Source: Carnobacterium_A sp047553015 (GTDB lineage Bacteria > Bacillota > Bacilli > Lactobacillales > Carnobacteriaceae). Taken from it: a stretch of 64,000 bases of DNA. How positions within the stretch are numbered: the first letter of the stretch is position 1; each line of letters starts with the position of its first letter. The position numbers were made by a program, and so were the translations under genes. The notes beneath the pieces were generated by a model. It made no database searches, was not told where the DNA came from, and saw only the letters and a list, made by a program, of their open reading frames with translations. Of the stretch, positions 36,763 to 43,766 are shown piece by piece. The stretch is from assembly GCF_047553015.1 (NCBI RefSeq), contig NZ_CP180212.1, positions 1,054,001 through 1,118,000 of the forward strand. The letters are read 5' to 3'.

Positions 36763-37622
36763 TGGGTAGATTCCTCTCTTTCTGGTGATGCAATTAGTGC
36801 TGGATCTATTAATGTGTAGCCTTTTTCTTTTAATCCTTCTGCAATAGCAATGGTCGCTTCGTTTGTCCAAGATCGATCATGCATCAATAAGTTTGCACCA
36901 TCGTTCAAGTACTCTGTGTTTAACATGATATCCGTCAAGGCTTCAGAATTTTGGTAATCTGCTTCCCAATCGTATCCGTATGTCCAATTCATGAACACCA
37001 TTTTTTCTTCTTCAATAATTTGAGCAGATACATCTGTATTCACACCGTATGGAGCTCTGAAGAAACGAGGTTTTACTCCTGTTATTTCATAAACTAACTC
37101 ATTTGTTTTGATAATTTCTTGTCGTTGTTCTTCTGGTGTTATTTCACTTAAGTTAGCATGCGTTTGTGAGTGGTTGCCGATTTCAAAGCCCATATCGTAA
37201 ATGTCTTTTAGTTTTTGCTTGCCTTCGTCTGATTCAATGTACATACCGTTAACAAAGAATACTGCAGGTGCGTCAATAGATTTTAGTTTTTTAGCAATCT
37301 CAACGGCGTGTGTATCAGGAGCATCATCGAAAGTTAATAAAGCTACTTTTGTATTGTCCTCTTTATTCAAGGGTTCAATAGTGAAGATTGCTGGATTAAC
37401 GTTGTATGTATACTCTGCTGGTTTTATTTCTTCCTCTTCTAGTATCTTTTCAGATGCAGCTAGAGCACTGTCACTTGATGCGTCTGTTGCATTCGAATTG
37501 CTTTGAGTAAGAGAAGAAGTCATTGAATTTGTTTCAGAAATCGTTGGATCAGTTGTTTGGCAAGCACTTAATAGCAAGGCGCTAATTAAGGTTACTCCAC
37601 AAAGGGATAGTGCCTGTTTCAT
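36759..37622 (-). CDS. Polysaccharide deacetylase lipoprotein (NodB domain)
   Basis: This 287-residue lipoprotein has lipobox LSAC with the lipidated cysteine near residue 21, then a Ser/Asn/Thr-rich linker to about 70. The NodB domain has all expected motifs: LLTFDDAPD (catalytic and metal Asp), GNHSQTHANLSE (metal His pair), RAPYG, and LLMHDR near the end. It should be a metal-dependent N- or O-deacetylase acting on peptidoglycan or another wall or exopolysaccharide, outside the membrane. It is the middle gene of a three-gene envelope operon. Confidence 0.92.
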   Translation of the reverse strand: MKQALSLCGVTLISALLLSACQTTDPTISETNSMTSSLTQSNSNATDASSDSALAASEKILEEEEIKPAEYTYNVNPAIFTIEPLNKEDNTKVALLTFDDAPDTHAVEIAKKLKSIDAPAVFFVNGMYIESDEGKQKLKDIYDMGFEIGNHSQTHANLSEITPEEQRQEIIKTNELVYEITGVKPRFFRAPYGVNTDVSAQIIEEEKMVFMNWTYGYDWEADYQNSEALTDIMLNTEYLNDGANLLMHDRSWTNEATIAIAEGLKEKGYTLIDPALIASPEREESTQ

Positions 37623-37641
37623 TTTTTCATCACTCCAATTA

Positions 37642-38280
37642 TTAGTTTTTTGATTCTGATAAAGAACTTAATTGTTCTTGTGCCTCTTTACGCTGAATTC
37701 TTAATTGTTCAAATTGCTCGTTCAATTTTTTTAATTGCTCTTTATTAGTAGCATCTTGCTCATTAATAGCAGTCATTCCATCCGTCAAAGTCTGATAAGT
37801 AGCTTCTTCTGATGCGAGAGATTGGAAGTATTTTTCCTCTTCTGCTAAGTTTTTTTCGTAATGTTTAGTATAATCGTTAAGAGAGGTGCTGATTCTTTTC
37901 ATGCTAGTCGTTAAGGAATCTATTTCTTTTTCAGGTAATGCTGTTCCATCATTTTCAACTAAACTTTTTCGTTTTAAATCTAACTCATTAATAGAAGCTT
38001 CAATCGCTTCAAGAGAACTTTTGCGCTCATCAATATTTTTAAAAATAGTTGACTCTTTGTCAGAAAAAGGTTTCTCTGCTTTATCTTTGGATAAAGTAGC
38101 TTCAAATGCTTCTTGCAATCCTTTTTCTTGTTTAGTAACCCTATTCAATTGTGTTACGATTGCTTCTTCAATAGGTTCAGTTTCTTTAATGTTCTTTGTA
38201 GCCTCTGCAATCCCGTCAGTTGTACAACCGGATAAAAACAAAGCGGTAGTCATAATAGCTGCTGTAGTACGTTTCTTCAT
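37642..38280 (-). CDS. YkyA-like cell-wall-binding lipoprotein
   Basis: This 212-residue lipoprotein has a short signal and lipobox LSGC (Cys near residue 19). The rest is almost entirely charged, coiled-coil helix (Lys/Glu/Gln/Leu-rich, no obvious catalytic motif). Length, lipobox and helical composition match the YkyA putative wall-binding family. It is the first gene of the operon with the deacetylase and the DUF4015 protein, 19 bases upstream of the deacetylase. A structural or tethering role at the envelope is inferred. Confidence 0.75.
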   Translation of the reverse strand: MKKRTTAAIMTTALFLSGCTTDGIAEATKNIKETEPIEEAIVTQLNRVTKQEKGLQEAFEATLSKDKAEKPFSDKESTIFKNIDERKSSLEAIEASINELDLKRKSLVENDGTALPEKEIDSLTTSMKRISTSLNDYTKHYEKNLAEEEKYFQSLASEEATYQTLTDGMTAINEQDATNKEQLKKLNEQFEQLRIQRKEAQEQLSSLSESKN

Positions 38281-38344
38281 TAGTTTCTCTCCTTATTCTT
38301 TCAATTTGAATGAGTAAAAATTAAGCGCATAAATAAAGGCGTTA

Positions 38345-38396
38345 GTTCTTTAAGAACAACTCAAATAAGTATACCAAAAGTTGAGAATATTCCCAA
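38345..38396 (-). promoter_or_regulatory. Promoter and palindrome of the envelope operon
   Basis: On the minus strand, TTGGGA (38396-38391) and TATACT (38373-38368) are 17 bases apart. A 13-base palindrome GTTCTTTAAGAAC (38345-38357) lies just downstream of the -10, where a repressor could act. Confidence 0.55.
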
Positions 38397-38441
38397 ATCA
38401 TATCTTTATTTTTCATCATACTGTCATAATAGTAAAAAAAG

Positions 38442-38483
38442 GACAAAAAAATAATCCTCATCCATCATTTAATGGAGGGGATT
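38442..38483 (-). terminator. Second minus-strand terminator
   Basis: An imperfect stem (38453-38465 with 38471-38483, one bulge) ends in TATTTTTTTG when read on the minus strand. It backs up the first terminator. Confidence 0.6.
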
Positions 38484-38532
38484 TAAAAAAAGGTAGACAG
38501 CAATTCTTATGGACGAATGACTAAGTCTACCT
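38484..38532 (-). terminator. Terminator of the small minus-strand gene
   Basis: AGGTAGAC (38491-38498) pairs with GTCTACCT (38525-38532), and a run of T residues follows on the minus strand. The stem begins inside the stop codon region of the gene. Confidence 0.7.
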
Positions 38533-38770
38533 ATGCAATAGAATACAAATCTTTTTTGGCATCTTCTTTATTACTAAAGATAAAGAAGTCTTCTTGGTGA
38601 TAACCAATTTCTAGTTCGTTGTGATACGAAACAGAAGTGGTATCGATGATAATGTATCTCATAGTTACTCGGTTTTCGCTATCTTCTAAATCAAGCGCTA
38701 GTTGGTAATCTTCATTTTTGAATAACATCTTTTTAATCAACCAAACTTTTTCAATCATTGGTTTTTTCAT
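38531..38770 (-). CDS. Small hypothetical protein
   Basis: I do not recognise this 79-residue protein. It starts MKKPMIEKVWLIKKML, has an alternating beta-like centre (NRVTMRYIIIDTTSVSYHN) and ends acidic. No signal peptide, membrane helix or cysteine is seen. The start at 38770 follows GAAAGGA; an upstream in-frame ATG at 38812 lacks a site. A dedicated terminator and a typical ribosome binding site support a real, probably monocistronic gene. Confidence 0.65.
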   Translation of the reverse strand: MKKPMIEKVWLIKKMLFKNEDYQLALDLEDSENRVTMRYIIIDTTSVSYHNELEIGYHQEDFFIFSNKEDAKKDLYSIA

Positions 38771-38951
38771 TTTTAAATCATTTCCTTTCTTTGTCCATAG
38801 ACAATTATACACCTTATACTAGATAAATACCAACTATTATTGCTTAAAAGCTAGAAAGATAAGAAAAAACTATCCCTAATGGATGATATCATGTAAAATG
38901 AAAAGAAAGTTCCTATCTACCTATTCTATTGTGAAAAAGTGAGGTTTATGA

Positions 38952-39416
38952 ATGTTTTTATATTATATTTTGGCTCTTTTGATTATTGGAATTGATCAAT
39001 TTACTAAATACTTGACCGTTGCAACTATAGATTTATACGAAGTGGTAGAAGTTTTCCCTTCTCTTTTATCATGGATGTATCTACAAAACACTGGTGCAGC
39101 ATGGAGTATTTTAGAAGGACAAATGTGGTTTTTTTATATTGTTACAGCCATCGTGGTAGTTATTGTGGTTTATTATTTACAGAAATATGGTCGTCAAAGC
39201 CGTTTGTTGTCCTTATCCTTAACGTTTGTTTTGGCAGGCTCGATAGGAAATGTCATCGACCGTATTCGACTAGGTTATGTAGTAGATATGATTCGTTTAG
39301 AGTTTATCGATTTCCCTATTTTCAATGTCGCTGATATGGCGTTGTCTGTTGGAGTTGGATTAATGATTTTGTATGTATTTTTAGATGAACAAGATAAAAA
39401 AAGGAAATTACATTAG
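38952..39416 (+). CDS. lspA: Lipoprotein signal peptidase II
   Basis: This membrane aspartic protease cleaves the signal peptide of lipid-modified prolipoproteins. The 154 residues have four membrane helices. Conserved boxes are DQFTKY, NTGAAWS, GNVIDRIRLGYVVDMI (first catalytic Asp) and FNVADMALSVG (second catalytic Asp). It is followed 28 bases later by rluD, the usual Firmicutes pair. Its substrates include the lipoproteins of the neighbouring envelope operon. Confidence 0.97.
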   Translation: MFLYYILALLIIGIDQFTKYLTVATIDLYEVVEVFPSLLSWMYLQNTGAAWSILEGQMWFFYIVTAIVVVIVVYYLQKYGRQSRLLSLSLTFVLAGSIGNVIDRIRLGYVVDMIRLEFIDFPIFNVADMALSVGVGLMILYVFLDEQDKKRKLH

Positions 39417-39444
39417 TAGTTTATAATGAAAAAGGAGTTTTTAC

Positions 39445-40353
39445 ATGTCTCAAACGTATCAATTTAAAATAGAAAATGAAAATGGTCGCTTAGATAAAGT
39501 GGTTGTTGAACTGCTTCCTACATTTACCCGCTCTCATGTTCAACAATGGATCAAAGAAGGCGACGTGACTGTCAACAAAAATAGCGCAAAGCCAAACTAT
39601 AAAGTTCAAGTAGGCGATATCATTGATATTACTGAGCCAGAATTAATTCCTCTTAATGTTGAAGCAGAGGATATTCCTATCGAAATCGTCTTTGAAGATG
39701 AAGATATGCTCGTTATCAATAAACCACAAGGAATGGTTGTTCATCCTTCAGCAGGACACCAGTCAGGAACGCTAGTAAATGCCCTAATGTTCCATGTAAA
39801 AGATTTATCAGGAATAAACGGAACCATTAGACCGGGTATTGTCCATCGTATTGACAAAGATACAAGTGGGCTATTAATGGTAGCTAAAAATGACTTAGCG
39901 CATGAAAATCTTGCTGCGCAGTTAAAAGACCATTCTTCTTTAAGAGAATATTATGCATTAGTTCATGGCGTTATTCCTCACGATAAAGGGACGATTGACG
40001 CACCTGTTGGACGTTCTAAAAATGATCGTAAAAAACAAGACATCATTGATGATGGACGTGCAGCAATTACACATTTCCAAGTTCTTGAACGATTTAAAGA
40101 CTTCACGCTCGTTTCTCTTAAATTAGAAACAGGCAGAACACATCAAATCAGAGTTCATATGAAATATATTGGCTATCCTTTAGCTGGCGATCCTATTTAT
40201 GGACCAAGAAAAACACTGCCTGGTAAAGGACAATACCTTCATGCACGTGTTTTAGGATTTAACCATCCCAAAACAAATGAATTCTTAACTTTTGAAGCAC
40301 CACTGCCTAAATTATTTGAAGATACCCTTACTGAATTGAGAGAAACCCGTTGA
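39445..40353 (+). CDS. rluD: RluA/RluD-family 23S rRNA pseudouridine synthase
   Basis: This 302-residue pseudouridine synthase has an N-terminal S4 RNA-binding domain (about 12-70) and a catalytic domain with HRIDKDTSGLLM at 134-145, Asp137 being the catalytic residue. In Bacillus this gene is ylyB, next to lspA and upstream of pyrR. The exact target uridines cannot be told from sequence. The stop codon is inside the -35 box of the pyr promoter. Confidence 0.93.
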   Translation: MSQTYQFKIENENGRLDKVVVELLPTFTRSHVQQWIKEGDVTVNKNSAKPNYKVQVGDIIDITEPELIPLNVEAEDIPIEIVFEDEDMLVINKPQGMVVHPSAGHQSGTLVNALMFHVKDLSGINGTIRPGIVHRIDKDTSGLLMVAKNDLAHENLAAQLKDHSSLREYYALVHGVIPHDKGTIDAPVGRSKNDRKKQDIIDDGRAAITHFQVLERFKDFTLVSLKLETGRTHQIRVHMKYIGYPLAGDPIYGPRKTLPGKGQYLHARVLGFNHPKTNEFLTFEAPLPKLFEDTLTELRETR

Positions 40354-40540
40354 CATTTTTTAATCAACAAGGTAAAGTCTTGAATAGAAGCAAGTGAAAG
40401 AAATCCTTTAACTCCAGTCCTGTGAGACTAAGAAGGAGCATACACGTAGGCATCACTTGTTGACGTTATCTGTTTAGATAGCATCAACGAGTGATGTTAG
40501 ATGCCCTCTTACCTAATAGCATAGGTGAGAGGGCATCTTT
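40350..40540 (+). promoter_or_regulatory. pyr operon promoter and first PyrR attenuator
   Basis: TTGACA (40350-40355) and TAAAGT (40373-40378), spacer 17, form the promoter. The leader has a PyrR-binding element (TCCTTTAACTCCAGTCC to AAGGA, about 40404-40437) and a middle hairpin (40451-40463 with 40484-40496). It ends in a terminator with arms 40500-40514 and 40523-40537 and a T-run. UMP-bound PyrR should promote termination, so uridine nucleotides repress the operon. Confidence 0.88.
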
Positions 40541-40601
40541 TCAAATAATGTTGGTTCAGTAAATAGGCAATCATTATAGAGTATTTAAAGGAGCGGATAA
40601 G

Positions 40602-41153
40602 ATGACAATTAAATCTGAAGTAGAAGTAGTCGATGCAGCAGCAATGAAACGTGCACTAACACGTATTACGTATGAAATTATTGAACAAAATAAAGGACTA
40701 GAAGACTTGGTTCTTGTTGGAATAAAGACAAGAGGCATTTATCTTGCCCAGCGTATTGCTAATCGAATGAAAGAACTTGAAGGAGTAACTATCCCAGTAG
40801 GAGAATTGGATATCTCTTTATACCGTGACGATGTTCATACAAGTACGGATACAGAGCCTGAAATAAAAGGATCCAGTATTCCCGTTAGTATTGAAGGCAA
40901 GCAAGTCATTTTAATTGATGATGTCTTGTTTACTGGACGGACTATTCGTGCGGCATTAGATGCTTTAATGGATATTGGAAGACCTATAAAAATCTCTTTA
41001 GCAGTCCTAGTAGATAGAGGCCACAGAGAATTGCCAATTCGTGCTGATTTTGTTGGGAAAAATATTCCTACTTCAATAGAAGAGCAAATAAAAGTTGCTG
41101 TTCAAGAAATTGACGAAGAAGACCATGTTTTAATTCAAAAATTAAAAAAATAA
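40602..41153 (+). CDS. pyrR: Pyrimidine operon attenuation protein PyrR
   Basis: This 183-residue RNA-binding regulator has a uracil phosphoribosyltransferase fold. The PRPP loop VILIDDVLFTGRTIRAALDAL (about 101-121) is intact, as is VGIKTRGIYLAQRI. UMP binding favours attachment to the anti-antiterminator in pyr mRNA. It is the first gene of the operon and is itself controlled by the leader. Confidence 0.97.
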   Translation: MTIKSEVEVVDAAAMKRALTRITYEIIEQNKGLEDLVLVGIKTRGIYLAQRIANRMKELEGVTIPVGELDISLYRDDVHTSTDTEPEIKGSSIPVSIEGKQVILIDDVLFTGRTIRAALDALMDIGRPIKISLAVLVDRGHRELPIRADFVGKNIPTSIEEQIKVAVQEIDEEDHVLIQKLKK

Positions 41154-41167
41154 ATGTGAAACTTTAA

Positions 41168-41280
41168 TTGAGTCCAGAGAGACGCAAAAGGTCACTATCT
41201 CATTTTACTACGCTAATTTGACCAATCGTTAGTAGTAAAGGATAGAACCCAGCAGTCTTTCTTAGACTGCTGGGTTTTTG
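41168..41280 (+). promoter_or_regulatory. Second PyrR attenuator, between pyrR and pyrC
   Basis: A PyrR-binding loop (GAGTCCAGAGAGACGCAAAAGG, starting at 41170) is followed by a terminator with arms AACCCAGCAGTCT (41247-41259) and AGACTGCTGGGTT (41264-41276) and a T-run. In Bacillus and Enterococcus an attenuator in this place precedes pyrP or pyrB; here pyrC follows directly. Confidence 0.88.
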
Positions 41281-41382
41281 TTTACCTAAAAATGAACGAG
41301 AAAAATAAAAGGAAATGAGTAAGAAATAATCTATTAATGCAACCAATAATAAAAAATAAAAAAGAGATGAGTGTGGATGATT

Positions 41383-42678
41383 ATGACAATCTGGATAAAA
41401 AATGCTGTTACATTAAATCAAAAAGGACAATTTGTACCAACTGAAATGATAGTAGATAAAGGGGTTATTCAATCTATTGTGTATGAACAAGCGTTGTTCT
41501 CAAAAGAAGAAGGGCTATCTATTGATACAATCGATGCAAAAGGCGCTTTAATGACTCCTGGACTAATTGATGTTCACGTTCATTTGAGAGAACCTGGCTA
41601 TACTAATAAAGAAACAATTAAAACAGGCACAATGGCTGCAGCAAGAGGGGGATTTACGACGATTTGTGCGATGCCTAATGTGAATCCAGAACCGGATACG
41701 GTCGAAAAAATGACTGCCATTCAAGAGAAAATTAGAACAGATGCACAAATCAACGTTTTACACTATGCCCCGATAACAATGGGGCTAAAAAGTGATCACT
41801 TAACCGATCAACAAGCCTTACTAGCTGCCGGAGCATTTGCTTTCACGAATGATGGAGTAGGCGTACAAACAGCCGGAACGATGTATCAAGCAATGGTAGA
41901 AGCTGCAAAAAATAAAACAACTATTGTTGCTCATACAGAAGATGATTCGTTGTTATTTGGTGGAGTGATGCACGAAGGAACCCGTAATAAAGAGTTAGGC
42001 TTACCTGGTATCTTAAGTATTACAGAAGCTAGCCAGATCGCTAGAGATGTCCTAATTAGTGAAGCAACCGGTGCTCATTACCACGTTTGTCATGTTTCAA
42101 CAAAAGAAAGTGTGCGAGTCATAAGAGAGGCTAAGCGCGCTGGGATAAAGGTAACAGCTGAAGTTACTCCTCATCATTTGTTGCTGACAGAAGAAGATAT
42201 TCCCTCAGATACAAGTATCTATAAAATGAATCCACCTTTGAGAAGTAAAAAAGATCGAGAAGCTCTGATTTTAGGGTTATTAGATGGTACAATTGATTTA
42301 ATAGCGACTGACCATGCACCACATACAGAGGAAGAAAAAAAAGGCGGAATGAAAAACTCTCCGTTTGGTATCACAGGAAGTGAAACAGCTTTTTCTTTGC
42401 TTTATACTTATTTAGTAGAGCCTGGTACAGTAACGTTAGAACAATTGGTCAGTTGGTTAACGGTTAAACCGGCAACCGTTTTTGGATTACATACTGGCGT
42501 TCTTAAAGTCGGTTATCCAGCAGATATTTCTTTATTTGATTTAAAAACAGAAAACAGTCTTTTAGCAAAAGATTTTTTATCTAAGGCTACCAATACGCCA
42601 TTTATCGGATGGAAAGTGAAAGGTACAACAGTGATGACCATTGTTGGTGGAAAAGTTGTTTATAAAAGGGAGAGCTAA
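41383..42678 (+). CDS. pyrC: Dihydroorotase
   Basis: This zinc amidohydrolase interconverts N-carbamoyl-aspartate and dihydroorotate. The metal ligands look intact: DVHVHLREPG, FTNDGVG, VAHTEDD, HVCHVST and ATDHAPH. Three in-frame starts are possible (GTG 41371, ATG 41377, ATG 41383). The last is preferred because the family begins close to IKNA, though AAGAGATGAG would also serve the earlier ones. In this operon pyrB, which makes its substrate, is missing. The next gene starts 2 bases after the stop. Confidence 0.95.
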   Translation: MTIWIKNAVTLNQKGQFVPTEMIVDKGVIQSIVYEQALFSKEEGLSIDTIDAKGALMTPGLIDVHVHLREPGYTNKETIKTGTMAAARGGFTTICAMPNVNPEPDTVEKMTAIQEKIRTDAQINVLHYAPITMGLKSDHLTDQQALLAAGAFAFTNDGVGVQTAGTMYQAMVEAAKNKTTIVAHTEDDSLLFGGVMHEGTRNKELGLPGILSITEASQIARDVLISEATGAHYHVCHVSTKESVRVIREAKRAGIKVTAEVTPHHLLLTEEDIPSDTSIYKMNPPLRSKKDREALILGLLDGTIDLIATDHAPHTEEEKKGGMKNSPFGITGSETAFSLLYTYLVEPGTVTLEQLVSWLTVKPATVFGLHTGVLKVGYPADISLFDLKTENSLLAKDFLSKATNTPFIGWKVKGTTVMTIVGGKVVYKRES

Positions 42679-42680
42679 GT

Positions 42681-43766
42681 ATGGATCGAATACTACTGTT
42701 AGAAGATGGGTCATTATTTAAAGGAAAAGGATTTGGTTCTTTAATTGATACTATTGGAGAAGTGGTGTTTACAACCGGAGTTACAGGATACCAAGAAATT
42801 ATTACAGATCAATCTTATAATGGACAAATGATTGTTTTTAATTACCCTTCTATTGGAAATACAGGAATCAATCGAAACGACTATGAATCGATTGAACCAA
42901 CGTGTAAAGCTGTCATTGTTAAGGAATTTGCACGTGTCCCTTCTAATTGGCATAATCAGATGAATTTAGATGAGTTTTTAAAAAATAAAAAAATCCCAGG
43001 AATTACAGGAGTGGATACTCGTAAATTGATGCATCTTCTTCAAAATAAAGGCGTTATGCGTGGCACAATTGTTGATGCACATGATGATTTCAAGCATGCT
43101 TTTGATCAATTAAAAGCAACTGTTTTACCCATTCAACAAGTCGAACAAGTATCGACATCAAGAGCATATGTTAGCCCAGGGAATGAGCGCACAATCATTG
43201 TAATTGATTTTGGCTTAAAGCACAGTTTATTAAAGGAATTAAATAAACGCAATTGCCAAGTCACTGTCTTACCGTATGGTACAACAGCTGAGTCTATTTT
43301 AAACTTAGAACCTGATGGAGTTTTATTAACTAATGGACCTGGTAACCCTAATGATTTACCCACGGTCTTGACAATGATCCAAGCTATTCAAAGTGAAGTA
43401 CCTTTGTTTGCGACAGGCTTAGGACACCAGTTAATGGCGTTAGCTAATGGGTGTACAGTTGTAAAAATGAAAGTAGGACATAGGGGTCTAAATCATCCAG
43501 TAAAAGATTTAGCTACAGGGACTTTTTATCTAACAGCGCAAAACCACGGCTTTTTAGTTGATTCGGATTCTATTGACCAAACAGTACTAGCAGTTACTCA
43601 TATTGAATTAAACGATGGATCAATTGAAGGGATAAAACACCGCTATTTGCCTTCATTTAGTGTTCAATTTAATCCAGATGCTGCACCTGGACCACATGAT
43701 GCCACGCATCTATTTGATCAATTCATGGCATCAGTTGATGATTGGAAGGAGAAAAAGGGTGTATGA
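42681..43766 (+). CDS. pyrAA: Carbamoyl-phosphate synthase small subunit, catalytic triad lost
   Basis: This full-length (361 residues) homologue of the glutaminase subunit CarA/PyrAA has the N-terminal CPSase_sm_chain domain (about 1-130, PSIGNTGIN intact) and the GATase fold (about 170-355). The nucleophile loop, normally GICLGHQ, reads ATGLGHQ with Gly246 in place of the cysteine. The normally YHPEA segment reads FNPDA, with Asn331 for His and Asp333 for Glu. GPGDP is GPGNP. The other family landmarks (HRG.NHPVKDL, QNHGF, PGPHD) are kept. By known chemistry it cannot hydrolyse glutamine by the usual route. The ORF is intact and overlaps pyrAB by 4 bases, so this is not simple pseudogene decay. 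Confidence 0.93.
   Translation: MDRILLLEDGSLFKGKGFGSLIDTIGEVVFTTGVTGYQEIITDQSYNGQMIVFNYPSIGNTGINRNDYESIEPTCKAVIVKEFARVPSNWHNQMNLDEFLKNKKIPGITGVDTRKLMHLLQNKGVMRGTIVDAHDDFKHAFDQLKATVLPIQQVEQVSTSRAYVSPGNERTIIVIDFGLKHSLLKELNKRNCQVTVLPYGTTAESILNLEPDGVLLTNGPGNPNDLPTVLTMIQAIQSEVPLFATGLGHQLMALANGCTVVKMKVGHRGLNHPVKDLATGTFYLTAQNHGFLVDSDSIDQTVLAVTHIELNDGSIEGIKHRYLPSFSVQFNPDAAPGPHDATHLFDQFMASVDDWKEKKGV

Noticed and set aside
37886..38317. Plus-strand open frame of 143 codons over the YkyA-like gene
   Set aside because: It mirrors the lipoprotein gene, shows no domain, and has no upstream translation signal. The minus-strand frame has a lipobox and ribosome binding site.
43742..43762. Earlier in-frame ATG for pyrAB
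   Set aside because: The ATG at 43763 overlaps the pyrAA stop as ATGA and gives the family N-terminus directly. The earlier one lacks a suitable ribosome binding site.
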